Shown one piece after another: positions 1 through 9,319 of a DNA stretch of 49,950 bases. The translations under genes were made by a program, and so were the position numbers. Each line of letters starts with the position of its first letter. The first letter of the stretch is position 1. This stretch comes from Clostridia bacterium. Its GTDB lineage: Bacteria > Bacillota > Clostridia > Oscillospirales > CAG-272. The notes beneath the pieces were generated by a model, which was given only the letters and a program-made list of their open reading frames with translations, was not told the origin of the DNA and did no database searches. The stretch spans positions 1 through 49,950 of the forward strand of contig JAFPWV010000213.1 of NCBI GenBank assembly GCA_017412675.1, given 5' to 3'.

Positions 1-48
1 CCGAGGGGAGACGATTCCCGTTCCGTCAGTCACAGAAAGATCTTCTTT

Positions 49-77
49 ATTATACCGGAAATCTCCCGTTTCGTCAA
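49..77 (-). promoter_or_regulatory. Leftward sigma-A promoter
   Basis: On the minus strand TTGACG (72-77) and TATAAT (49-54) are separated by 17 bp. It points out of the left edge of the window, so a divergently transcribed gene probably begins just outside. The inference rests on box match and spacing only. Confidence 0.6.
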
Positions 78-245
78 GGAGGAGAAAGGAAAAAATGCGG
101 CGGCGGGAGCAGGTTTTTTTGTCGGTTTTTCGGCAGAGCGGGAAAAGGGGATCCTCGTCTCGGAAGCGCGGCGTCCGTTTTCTCCGGCGTCAGTCCACAA
201 AAAATAGCTAAAATATTACATGGACTCATGCAATAATCGCAGCTA

Positions 246-274
246 TTGACAAGGAAGAAAAAATGTGGTATAAT
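246..274 (+). promoter_or_regulatory. Sigma-A promoter for the DUF6291 gene
   Basis: Perfect TTGACA (246-251) and TATAAT (269-274) with a 17-bp spacer lie about 90 bp upstream of the start codon. Just upstream, AGTCCA (192-197) and TGGACT (221-226) form a short inverted repeat that could be an operator, but this is weak. Confidence 0.8.
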
Positions 275-365
275 AGTCCTGTAAGGTACGATCTGCCCCG
301 TTGTGTCTTGCAGCAGCCCATCACAACACGAACCTGAGACGACCGAGATGAAAAGGAGGAATGGA

Positions 366-1175
366 ATGGCGATTGCCTATTTTCCGATGTACGGTTCCTA
401 TGAAGAGATCTTTTCGACCCTCTCCGACGCGCAGATCGGCGCGCTCGTGCGGGGGAGCCTGCACTATTTCAATTCCGGCGAGCGCGAGCCGATGAAGAAG
501 CCCGCCCTCATCCCGCTCTATACAATGCTCTGCCGCGACATCGATCTGAGCGGCGAGGCTTACGAGGAGAAATGCGAGAAAAGCCGGGCATCCGCGCGCA
601 AACGCTGGCAGAGGGACCGCAGCGACCAGATTACCTCGTTATGCGAACGCATGCCGACGGATGCGAACGCATACGAACGCATGCCGATGGATGCGGACGC
701 ATGCGAACGGATGCCAAATAAAGACAAAGACAAAGTAAAGACAAATGCGATTACGAATGCGAGTGCGAGGGAAAATAACTCGCCCGCGCGCGCAGAAGAG
801 CGTGAGGATCGCTTCGCAGAGGAGGACGCAGCTGCGCTGTTCGGCGTAACGGTCCCCGGGGGAGAGGACGTCACCCTCCGCGGCAGCTTCTCGAACGTCC
901 CCCTGACGGACGCTCAGCTCGAGCGGCTGCGGCGCGAACTGCCGGAAGCGGACGAATACATCGAGCGCCTGTCCGAGCACATCGCGTCGACGGGGAAGAC
1001 CTATGCCGACTGCTGCGCCACGATCTTCAAGTGGGTGCATGAGGACCGCCGGAGATCCCCGCCGAAGCCATCCGCACCGTCCGACGGCGGCTCCTTCGAC
1101 ACCGACGAATTCTTCGAGGCGGCCCTGAAAAGGAGCTATGAGATGCTGGACAAGAGGAAGGGAGACGTATCGTAA
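366..1175 (+). CDS. DUF6291-type phage replication-like protein
   Basis: A 269-residue protein whose N-terminus (AYFPMYGSYEEIFSTLSD, then a helix around GALVRGSLHYFNSG) resembles the DUF6291 family found in Firmicutes prophages and mobile elements beside replication genes. The C-terminal part has a 'TYADCCATIFKWVHED' pattern like the DNA-binding end of phage replisome organisers. The middle is a low-complexity linker with a decapeptide repeat (ERMPxDAxAx) encoded by a 30-bp DNA repeat, followed by KDKDK. I chose the start at 366 because AAAGGAGGA sits at 351-360; upstream in-frame starts lack such a site. It has a consensus promoter of its own but no phage neighbours, so it looks like a domesticated or orphaned phage gene. 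The replication role is inference. Confidence 0.7.
   Translation: MAIAYFPMYGSYEEIFSTLSDAQIGALVRGSLHYFNSGEREPMKKPALIPLYTMLCRDIDLSGEAYEEKCEKSRASARKRWQRDRSDQITSLCERMPTDANAYERMPMDADACERMPNKDKDKVKTNAITNASARENNSPARAEEREDRFAEEDAAALFGVTVPGGEDVTLRGSFSNVPLTDAQLERLRRELPEADEYIERLSEHIASTGKTYADCCATIFKWVHEDRRRSPPKPSAPSDGGSFDTDEFFEAALKRSYEMLDKRKGDVS
644..715 (+). repeat. 30-bp tandem repeat inside the DUF6291 gene
   Basis: Two full 30-bp units (644-673 and 674-703) and a partial third (704-715) share the core CGAACGCATGCCGA. They encode two consecutive decapeptides starting ERMP. The unit length is a multiple of three, so copy-number change would keep the frame. Confidence 0.85.
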
Positions 1176-1193
1176 AGTGAGGCCATGTTGTGC

Positions 1194-1222
1194 TTGACAT
1201 CTTCTCCCCTTCGTGCTAAAAT
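1194..1222 (+). promoter_or_regulatory. Sigma-A promoter for the LarA-like gene
   Basis: TTGACA (1194-1199) and TAAAAT (1217-1222) with a 17-bp spacer, 38 bp before the ATG at 1260. It separates this transcription unit from the preceding DUF6291 gene. Confidence 0.75.
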
Positions 1223-1259
1223 AAGACAGAACGACGAACTCCACCGAAAGGAACCGGTC

Positions 1260-2516
1260 ATGTTTTATCTCAGCGAACAGGGGCTGACGGACGACAGCCT
1301 TCGGCAGGCCATTTCAGAGACCATCCTCACATACGCGGCGGACGCGGAGCGCATCCTCATCCTGCCGCCGGACTTCACCCGGATGTATTCCGGCGCCGGC
1401 AAGATCACCGCGATGATCATCGACGAGATCGGGGAGCGCGCGAAGATCGACGTCATGCCCGCGCTCGGCACCCACGCCCCGATGACGAGGGAGGAGTGCG
1501 AGGCCTTCTTCCTCGGACGCGTGAACTACGAGGACCTGATCGTGCACAACTGGCGCACGGACGTCGTGAAGATCGGCGAGGTCCCGGCCTCCTTCGTGCG
1601 CGAGGTGTCCGAAGGGCTGGTCGACACGGCGATCGACGTCGAGGTCAACCGGCGCATCGTCTCCGGGGAATACGACCGCATCTTCTCCGTCGGACAGGTC
1701 GTCCCGCACGAGGTCGTCGGCATGGCGAACTACTCGAAGAACATCTTCGTCGGCTGCGGCGGCTCGTCGATGATCAACTCCTCCCACATGCTCGGCGCGT
1801 TCTACGGGCTCGAGCGCATCATGGGCCGCGATTTCTCCCCCGTGCGCCGCGTCTTCGACTATGCCGAGGAGCATTTTCTGAGGGACGTCCCGCTCACCTA
1901 TCTGCTCACCTGCACGACGAACACCGGGGACAAAACGAACATCCACGGCCTCTATGTGGGCAGGGAGCGCGCGAACTTCGAGGCGGCGGTCGAGCACAGC
2001 CAGAAGATCAACCTCATCAAGACGGACGAGCCCTTCCGGAAGGTGGTCGTCTATCTCGATCCGCGGGAATTCAAGTCCACATGGCTCGGCAACAAGGCGG
2101 TCTACCGCACGCGCATGGCGATCGCCGACGGCGGGGAACTCATCGTGCTCGCGCCGGGCGTTGTGAAATTCGGCGAGGACGCGGAAAACGACTGCCTGAT
2201 CCGCAAGTACGGCTATGTCGGGCGGGAAAACGTCTTGAAGCTCGTCGCCGATCCGAAAAACGCTGATCTTGCCGAGAACCTCTCCGTCGCGGCGCACCTC
2301 ATCCACGGCTCCTCCGACGGGCGGTTTTCGATCACCTACTGCACGAAGGGCCTCTCGAAGGAAGAAATCGAGGGCGCGAACTTCCTCTACCGTCCGTATG
2401 ACGAGGCGGCGGCGGAATACGATCCCGCGGTGCTGACGGACGGCTGGAACGAGGTCAATGGCGAGCGGATCTATTACATCAGCAACCCCGCGCTCGGGCT
2501 CTGGTCGAGGACATGA
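1260..2516 (+). CDS. LarA-like lactate racemase-domain protein (DUF2088)
   Basis: A 418-residue protein of the LarA superfamily. The N-terminal half contains 'LPPDFTRMYSG' and 'PALGTHAPMTREE', matching the LarA sugar-acid/lactate binding region with its conserved His. The middle has 'VPHEVVGMANYSKNIFVGCGGSS', equivalent to the metal-pincer-cofactor region, with its Lys. LarA homologues racemise or epimerise 2-hydroxy acids, often with a nickel-pincer nucleotide; the true substrate of this branch is unknown. No larB, larC or larE is visible here. The ATG at 1260 follows GAAAGG and lies 38 bp behind a good promoter; a longer start at 1185 would overlap that promoter. It abuts the PHP gene with 1 bp between, so the two are probably co-transcribed. 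A 2-hydroxyacid dehydrogenase lies further downstream, compatible with hydroxyacid metabolism. Confidence 0.75.
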   Translation: MFYLSEQGLTDDSLRQAISETILTYAADAERILILPPDFTRMYSGAGKITAMIIDEIGERAKIDVMPALGTHAPMTREECEAFFLGRVNYEDLIVHNWRTDVVKIGEVPASFVREVSEGLVDTAIDVEVNRRIVSGEYDRIFSVGQVVPHEVVGMANYSKNIFVGCGGSSMINSSHMLGAFYGLERIMGRDFSPVRRVFDYAEEHFLRDVPLTYLLTCTTNTGDKTNIHGLYVGRERANFEAAVEHSQKINLIKTDEPFRKVVVYLDPREFKSTWLGNKAVYRTRMAIADGGELIVLAPGVVKFGEDAENDCLIRKYGYVGRENVLKLVADPKNADLAENLSVAAHLIHGSSDGRFSITYCTKGLSKEEIEGANFLYRPYDEAAAEYDPAVLTDGWNEVNGERIYYISNPALGLWSRT

Positions 2517-2517
2517 C

Positions 2518-3348
2518 ATGGAAAAGCTGATCGATCTGCACACCCATTCGACGGCGTCGGACGGCTCGATGAAGCCCGCCGAGCTCGTGCGGCACGCCAA
2601 GGCTGCGGGGCTCTCGGCCGTCGCCGTCTCCGACCACGATACGACGGACGGGCTCGCGGAGGCGATGCGGGCCGGGGAGGACTGCGGGATCGAGGTGATC
2701 CCGGCGATCGAATTCTCCGCGGCGTCCGACACCGAGACGCACATCCTCGGCTATTTCATCGACCCCGACGCGAAGGTCCTGAAGGAAGCCGTCGGGTACA
2801 TCCGAAAGGTCCGCTGCGAGCGGATCGCCGAGACCTGCGACATGCTCCGCGAGCACGGCATGGACGTGACGCTCGACGAGGTGAAGGCCCTCTCCGGCGG
2901 GATCCTCTGCCGCGCGCACATCGCCCGCATCATGACGGACAAAGGGTATTCGAAGAGCCCGTCGGACGCCTTCCGCGAATGGCTCAACGTCGGGCGGCCC
3001 TGCTATTCCGACGCGCAGGCGCTGACCGACACCGAAGCCGTACAGCTCGTGAGAGACGCGGGCGGGGAGGCGTATCTCGCGCACCTGCACCTGACGAAAA
3101 AGCCCCCGGACGTCCTCGACGCCTTCGTCGCGCGGCTCGCGTCGGAGGGACTATCGGGGATCGAAGGGTACTACACGGACTACACGCCGGACATGGAGCG
3201 CGAATACCGGGGACTGGCCGCGAAATACGGTCTGAAGATCTCCGGCGGCACGGACTTCCACGGCACGTTCAAGCCGCACATTGCGATCGGCCGGGGCCTT
3301 GGGAATCTGAGGATCCCGTGCCGTGTGCTGGAGCAAATGAGGAATTAA
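2518..3348 (+). CDS. PHP-domain phosphoesterase (TrpH/YciV type)
   Basis: A 276-residue stand-alone PHP domain. Metal-binding motifs appear in order: 'DLHTHSTASDGSM' near the N-terminus, 'VSDHDTTDGLAEA' around residue 40, the Glu of 'IPAIEFSA' and the His of 'ETHILGYF' near 70-80, and 'GGTDFHG' near 250. The family includes RNase AM/TrpH 5'-3' exonucleases and 3',5'-nucleoside bisphosphate phosphatases that use a trinuclear metal centre. The start at 2518 comes one base after the stop of the LarA-like gene, suggesting translational coupling. Soluble, cytosolic. The substrate (RNA 5' ends versus pAp) cannot be decided from sequence. Confidence 0.85.
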   Translation: MEKLIDLHTHSTASDGSMKPAELVRHAKAAGLSAVAVSDHDTTDGLAEAMRAGEDCGIEVIPAIEFSAASDTETHILGYFIDPDAKVLKEAVGYIRKVRCERIAETCDMLREHGMDVTLDEVKALSGGILCRAHIARIMTDKGYSKSPSDAFREWLNVGRPCYSDAQALTDTEAVQLVRDAGGEAYLAHLHLTKKPPDVLDAFVARLASEGLSGIEGYYTDYTPDMEREYRGLAAKYGLKISGGTDFHGTFKPHIAIGRGLGNLRIPCRVLEQMRN

Positions 3349-3383
3349 TAATTCAGAATTCAGAATTCAGAATTAAGAATTGG
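3341..3383 (+). repeat. AATTCAG heptad tract 1
   Basis: After the PHP stop codon a run of AATTCAG heptads (about three clean units, then AATTAAG and AATTGG) fills the gap to the gnd ribosome-binding site. It is markedly AT-rich against its surroundings and recurs at five other intergenic sites in this window. Confidence 0.8.
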
Positions 3384-3412
3384 AATGTCGGTTCTGACAA
3401 AAGGAGATGCTC

Positions 3413-4870
<1,458 letters not shown>

Positions 4871-4929
4871 TTTCAGTGTCATCTGCAAGCAACTCATGTG
4901 AGGAAGGGCTGCCGCAAAAGCAAACTTGG

Positions 4930-5186
4930 TGCCGGTTGTCTGACTTGCTCAACTTCAGCTTGTCATTGCGAGGAGCGATCCCTGAGGATCACGACGTGGC
5001 AATCTCTCCGAAATTGGTGAGCACGACGGAAACCGGGGGCCATGACGGATCTGCTGTGAATGACATTGTCACCAATGCTCTGCCTACATTCTCCGGTTTG
5101 GAGAGATTCCCACGTCAGGCGTCTCGGGACGCCTTCCTCGGAATGACAATGTGAAGTTTATCAATCGCAACATCCGGAACCCGGTT
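4930..5186. repeat. Palindromic intergenic element A (MITE-like)
   Basis: The 411-bp gap 4871-5281 holds no gene but a long imperfect palindrome. The left arm runs from GGTGCCGGTTG through TGTCATTGCGAGGAG to GACGTGGCAATCTCTCC (about 5000-5016); the right arm is the inverse, GGAGAGATTCCCACGTC, then CCTCGGAATGACA (ending about 5150) and CCGGAACCCGG. Nested inside are ATTGGTGA and TCACCAAT, and AAACCGG and CCGGTTT, again inverted. A diverged copy lies at 7950-8226 and a third, arms-only version at 11260-11459. No transposase is present, so mobility would have to be in trans. Confidence 0.8.
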
Positions 5187-5281
5187 TCAGATTATTTGCA
5201 TTGTAAGACTTTGATGAAGTCGGGTGGACCGTCACACCGGATGAGGTGTCCTAATTTTGCAAAAAAAACGGAGGTTTCCAC

Positions 5282-6799
5282 ATGATTCCCATGAAAAAGA
5301 TCATTTCCCTCCTTCTTGCCGCGCTCCTGCTCCTCGCCGCCCTTACCGGATGCTCCGAGAAAGGCGGGACCAACAGCGACGCGCCCGCGGATACCCCGGC
5401 ACAGACAGTCGACGCCGAACCCGCCGCAGAGGACGACGAGCCGGAAGCCGTCGCCGGGGAAGAGCGCATCGATCCCGATCTCCCGGCGGATCTCGACTTC
5501 GGCGGCCACGCCTTCCAGATCCTCAACAACGACCACACGATCCCGCTCTGGACGCAGCGCGACATCGGCGCGGAGGAGCTGACGGGCGAGGCGATCAACG
5601 ACGCCGTCTTCAACCGCAACGGCACGGTCTCCGAAAAATACAACTGCGAGGTCGTCTCCCGCAAGACCCTCAACCTCTCCGGCGAGCTCTCGACCGCGAT
5701 CAAATCCGGCGACCAGAGCGCGGACCTCGCGACGGTCCAGCTCCGCACGTTCTCCTCGAAGGCGCAGGACGGCTCCTTCGTCGAGCTCCATTCGGTATCG
5801 AGCCTCGATCTCACGAAGCCGTGGTACGACCAGAACTCCGTCGCCGAGGTCTCGATCAAGCACAAGCTCTACGGCGCGGCGACCGACATCACCTTGATGG
5901 ACAAGCAGGCGACGACCGCGATGGTGTTCTCGAAGCCCGTCTATGAGGACTACGGCTTCCTCGGCACCTACGGCAGCTTCTACGACCTTGTCCGCGAGGG
6001 GAAGTGGACCTACGATGTCCTCTACGCGATGGCGACGTCCGTTTCCGCCGATCTCGACGGCGACGGCAAGCGCACGAAGGAGGACCTCTACGGCCTGCTC
6101 TTCCAGCGCGACACCCTGACGAGCTTCTTCAACGGCTTCGGACAGGCCGTCATGACGAAGAACGCCGACGACATCCCCGAGCCGACGCTCATGACGGAGC
6201 AGGGTTCCGACACGCTCGACCGCATCTTCGACCTCCTCTACCAGGAGGACTACTGCATGAACGTCATGATCACCTTCGGCGAGGACTACACCGACAACAT
6301 GGTGAAGATGTTCGAGCAGAAGCAGTCCCTCTTCCTCTGGATCCGGTTCGCGGACGTCGAGAACCTGCGCGCGATGGACATCGACTTCGGCATCTCGCCG
6401 GTCCCGCTGCGCGACGAGAGCCAGAGCCGGTATTACAGCTCCGTCAACCCGTACGTCGGGACGCTGACCTGCATCCCGCAGTGCGCGTACGACGTGGAGA
6501 TGACCGGGTATTTCGTCGAGGCGCTGGCGTCCGAATCGCACTACCGCGTCCTGCCGGAATACTATGAGATCAACCTCAAGGGCAAGGTCGCGCGCGATCA
6601 GGAGAGCCGGGACATGATGGACACGATCTTCTCGAGCCGCATCTACGACCTCGGGCAGATCTACGACCCGGGCGACTTCGCCAACACCCTCATCTATATG
6701 ACGATGAACCACGACCGCGACGTCGCGTCGAAGTGGGCGAAGACCTCAAAGGTCGTGAATAAAACCCTCGAAAAGATGCTCGCAAAGTTTGACGACTGA
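5282..6799 (+). CDS. Solute-binding lipoprotein, family paralogue 1
   Basis: A 505-residue secreted lipoprotein. The signal peptide has a KK start, a leucine/alanine core and lipobox 'LTGC' with the lipidated Cys at residue 24, followed by an acidic/Ala/Pro linker to about residue 70. The mature part resembles Clostridia extracellular solute-binding proteins, with the family signature 'ELTGEAINDAVFNRNGTVSEKYN' split over residues 98-121. An EF-hand/dockerin-like loop DLDGDGKRTKED starts near residue 257, a probable calcium site. GGAGG at 5270-5274 sets the start. The kinase at 6844 follows after 44 bp and may be co-transcribed. No ABC permease or ATPase lies nearby; three paralogues are at 14.3-18.8 kb. 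The ligand, presumably a carbohydrate, is inferred. Confidence 0.85.
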   Translation: MIPMKKIISLLLAALLLLAALTGCSEKGGTNSDAPADTPAQTVDAEPAAEDDEPEAVAGEERIDPDLPADLDFGGHAFQILNNDHTIPLWTQRDIGAEELTGEAINDAVFNRNGTVSEKYNCEVVSRKTLNLSGELSTAIKSGDQSADLATVQLRTFSSKAQDGSFVELHSVSSLDLTKPWYDQNSVAEVSIKHKLYGAATDITLMDKQATTAMVFSKPVYEDYGFLGTYGSFYDLVREGKWTYDVLYAMATSVSADLDGDGKRTKEDLYGLLFQRDTLTSFFNGFGQAVMTKNADDIPEPTLMTEQGSDTLDRIFDLLYQEDYCMNVMITFGEDYTDNMVKMFEQKQSLFLWIRFADVENLRAMDIDFGISPVPLRDESQSRYYSSVNPYVGTLTCIPQCAYDVEMTGYFVEALASESHYRVLPEYYEINLKGKVARDQESRDMMDTIFSSRIYDLGQIYDPGDFANTLIYMTMNHDRDVASKWAKTSKVVNKTLEKMLAKFDD

Positions 6800-6843
6800 T
6801 GCATCCCGAAATCAACATTCTACATTGAACGGAGCTTACGATC

Positions 6844-7917
6844 ATGAAACTGAAAGAAAACTGCAAGTACGCCATCGTCGTTCCGACCTCCATGGGCGTG
6901 CGGATCTGCCCGATGAACGGACAGCCCGTGCAGTCCTCGGACACCTTCTTCATGCAGGCGACGAGCGCGGAATCGAACGTCGTCTCGATCGCATCCTACC
7001 TCGGCATGAGAACCAAGGTCCTCACCACCTTCGTGAAGGACAGCCCCATCGCCGACTTCATCAAGCGCAATCTGCGGTCCCGCGGGATCGAGTCTGAGGG
7101 CGCCGAGGTCGAGCAGGGCGGCCCGTGGGGTTACCGCCATCAGTTCAACATCGGCGACAGCGGCTCCGGCGCGAGAGGTCCCCGCGTGGCGAACGACCGT
7201 GCGGGCGAAGTGGGCCGGACGCTCAATGTGAAGGACTTCGACACCGACCGCATCTTCGGTGAGGAAGGGGTCGAGATCCTGCACCTCTCCGGCCTGATCG
7301 GCGCGCTGTCCCCGGAGACCAGCGAATTCTGCCTCGCGCTCGCCCGTGCCGCGAAGAAGTACGGGACCCTCGTCTCGTTCGACCTCAACTACCGCGCGTC
7401 GTTCTGGAAGGGCCGGGAGGAAGAGCTGCGCCGCACGTTCACCGAGATCGCGTCGGCCGCGGACATCCTCGTCGGGAATGAAGAGGACTTCCAGCTCGCG
7501 CTCGGCATCGAAGGACCGGAGGCGGGCGGCAAGGATCTCGCGTCGAAGATCGAGAGCTTCAAGGGCATGATCGGCTGCGCGCGGGAGCGGTTCCCGAACG
7601 CGGAGGTCTTCGCGACGACCCTGAGACAGGTGAAGGACGCGAATACCCATCTCTGGGGCGCGATCCTCTGGGCGCCGGACGGCTGGCACATCGCCGAACC
7701 CCGCGAGATCCATGTCCTCGACCGGATCGGCGGCGGCGACGGCTTCGTCGGAGGGCTGCTCTACGCGATGCTCAAGGGCTGGGAGCGGGAGAAGTGGGTC
7801 CAGTTCGGCTGGGCGACCGGCGCGCTGGCCACGACCTTCCTCACGGACTACGCGCAGCCCGCGGACGAGGAACAGGTCTGGAGCGTCTGGGGCGGCAATG
7901 CGAGAGTGAAGAGATAA
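6844..7917 (+). CDS. kdgK: PfkB-family sugar kinase, probable 2-keto-3-deoxygluconate kinase
   Basis: A 357-residue ribokinase-fold kinase. The C-terminal PfkB signature reads 'DRIGGGDGFVGGLLYA' (from residue 293) with catalytic Asp near 299 and the anion hole GGGD. The central 'VSFDLNYRASFW' and 'ILVGNEEDF' are typical of KDG kinases, which phosphorylate 2-keto-3-deoxygluconate to KDPG in uronic-acid catabolism. The enzyme is cytosolic. GGAG at 6831-6834 precedes the ATG by nine bases. It follows the binding lipoprotein by 44 bp, and the heparinase-fold lyase at 12.0 kb could supply unsaturated uronates upstream of it. The aldolase (eda) is not in view. Alternative: another hexose or hexulosonate kinase of the same family; assignment to KDG is moderate. 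Confidence 0.75.
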   Translation: MKLKENCKYAIVVPTSMGVRICPMNGQPVQSSDTFFMQATSAESNVVSIASYLGMRTKVLTTFVKDSPIADFIKRNLRSRGIESEGAEVEQGGPWGYRHQFNIGDSGSGARGPRVANDRAGEVGRTLNVKDFDTDRIFGEEGVEILHLSGLIGALSPETSEFCLALARAAKKYGTLVSFDLNYRASFWKGREEELRRTFTEIASAADILVGNEEDFQLALGIEGPEAGGKDLASKIESFKGMIGCARERFPNAEVFATTLRQVKDANTHLWGAILWAPDGWHIAEPREIHVLDRIGGGDGFVGGLLYAMLKGWEREKWVQFGWATGALATTFLTDYAQPADEEQVWSVWGGNARVKR

Positions 7918-7949
7918 AACCGCCCTCGCGGGAGGACCTCTCATCTATC

Positions 7950-8226
7950 AAACCGGATGCCGGTTGGCTTTCCTATCCAACTTCAGCTTGTCATTGCTGA
8001 GGAGTGAATTTCCGCGATGCGGAAACTCTTCGACGTGGCAATCTCTCCGTTATTGGTGAGAACAGCAGAAACCGGGGACCATGAAGGATACGCTGTGAAT
8101 GACATTGTCACCAATACTCTGCCTCCGTCTTCCGGTTCGGAGAGATTCCCACGTCAGGCGTCCCCGACGCCTTCCTCGGAATGACGATGTGCAGCGGGAT
8201 CGTTTCCGCATCCGGAACCCGGTTGC
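7950..8226. repeat. Palindromic intergenic element B (MITE-like)
   Basis: Most of the gap 7918-8338 is a second copy of the element at 4930. It starts AAACCGGATGCCGGTTGG and has CTTCAGCTTGTCATTGC at about 7981. GACGTGGCAATCTCTCC lies at about 8032, TGACATTGTCACCAAT in the centre and GGAGAGATTCCCACGTCAGG at about 8140. CCTCGGAATGAC follows, ending CCGGAACCCGGTTGCC. Copies A and B match along their whole length with scattered substitutions and one insertion near 8005-8030, so they are old relatives rather than a fresh duplication. Confidence 0.8.
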
Positions 8227-8271
8227 CAAGTACTCCATGATTCTTTACGCAGTGACGTGTGAAACGCAGCC

Positions 8272-8316
8272 TAAATTCTTAATTCTGAATTCTGAATTCT
8301 GAATTCCGAATTCGCA
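8272..8316 (-). repeat. AATTCAG heptad tract 2
   Basis: Tandem CTGAATT heptads, that is AATTCAG on the minus strand, about four units with variants at both ends. They lie just before the ribosome-binding site of the DMT transporter gene. Confidence 0.8.
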
Positions 8317-8338
8317 ATCCCCTCCCGGAGGCCTTCGT

Positions 8339-9295
8339 ATGGACTATCTGCTTCTGTTCGGCGCGTGCGTGTTCTTCGCCCTGCAGTTCGTCTTTCAGAA
8401 ATGGTTCGAGCAGCGCGCGAAGGCCGGGATGGCCGTCTGTCTCTGGAACATCCTCGTCTCCGGCGGCGTGGCGGTCCTGTTCCTGCTCGTCAAAGCCGGC
8501 ATGCCGCGGGAGATCAATCCGACCGCCTTCGGGATCGCCGTGCTCTACGCCGCGTCGGGGCTCTTCTGCTCCATCGCCACGATCTCGGCCATGGCGGCGG
8601 GACCCGTCTCCGGGATCGGCGTGTGGTGCCTCGCGGGCGGCATGATCCTGCCGTTCCTCTACGGCGTCTTTTTCCTCGGAGAACCGGCGAATGTTTGGAA
8701 GTGGCTCGGCATGGCGATTTTGACCCTCTCCCTCGTCCCCGCGGTGATCCGAAGGGATCGGAAGGCGAAGGAGCGCGCGAACCTGCGCTATGTCCTCTGG
8801 TGCGCCGTGATCTTTCTCACGAACGGCTTTGTCAGCATTTTCTCGAAGATGTATCAGATCTCCCCGGCGGCGGTCGGCGAGGATGCCTTCGTCCTCACGG
8901 GCTCCCTCCTGCGGTGCGGGGCTGCGCTCTTCTTGATCCTCGTCTCGGCATGGACCGTGGGACGGCGCGGGGAGAAGAAGCCGCTCTCTGCCGCGTTCTA
9001 TGACATCGGACGGACGGGGACGACGGGGAAGCTCTTCCTGTTGCTCTTCGCCTGCGCCGCGGCCTATTCGATCCTCAACACGCTCGGCAATCTGCTCTCC
9101 CTGCGCTGCATGAACACGCTCGACGCGTCGGTGCAGTTCCCGCTGCTCTCGGCGACCGTGACGGTCCTGACGGCGCTCTTCGGGGCTCTCTTCTTCCGGG
9201 AAAAGCTCGGCGGGATGACGATTTTGTCCCTGATCCTCACCGTCGTCGGCGCGGGGCTCATCGCGGCCTCGGCGCAGATCGGCTTCACACTTTGA
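8339..9295 (+). CDS. DMT-superfamily (EamA) membrane transporter
   Basis: A 318-residue polytopic membrane protein with about ten hydrophobic helices arranged as two EamA repeats; the second half carries the characteristic end 'LTALFGALFFREKLGGMTILSLILTVVGAGLIA'-like helix pair (quoted in parts from residues 279-312). Family members export or import small metabolites such as sugars, amino acids or nucleosides. GGAGG at 8327-8331 gives the start with seven-base spacing. It is followed after 24 bp by the acyltransferase gene at 9320, so 8339-11188 may be one operon. The substrate is not predictable. Confidence 0.8.
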   Translation: MDYLLLFGACVFFALQFVFQKWFEQRAKAGMAVCLWNILVSGGVAVLFLLVKAGMPREINPTAFGIAVLYAASGLFCSIATISAMAAGPVSGIGVWCLAGGMILPFLYGVFFLGEPANVWKWLGMAILTLSLVPAVIRRDRKAKERANLRYVLWCAVIFLTNGFVSIFSKMYQISPAAVGEDAFVLTGSLLRCGAALFLILVSAWTVGRRGEKKPLSAAFYDIGRTGTTGKLFLLLFACAAAYSILNTLGNLLSLRCMNTLDASVQFPLLSATVTVLTALFGALFFREKLGGMTILSLILTVVGAGLIAASAQIGFTL

Positions 9296-9319
9296 TCCTT
9301 CCATCCATATGGAGGCATT

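Noticed and set aside
95..211. A 38-residue basic reading frame with AAGGAGG upstream
   Set aside because: No promoter in the right orientation, composition of low-complexity Arg/Ser, and no recognisable family; the purine-rich stretch may be chance beside a leftward promoter.
1314..2744. Long antisense reading frame opposite the LarA-like and PHP genes
   Set aside because: GC-rich codon use creates long open antisense frames throughout; this one has no family resemblance and mirrors well-supported genes. The same applies to frames opposite 5282-6799, 12022-14145, 14261-18845 and 37848-39134.
3341..3383. CRISPR-like repeat array at the AATTCAG tract
   Set aside because: Units are contiguous heptads without spacers and no cas genes are present.
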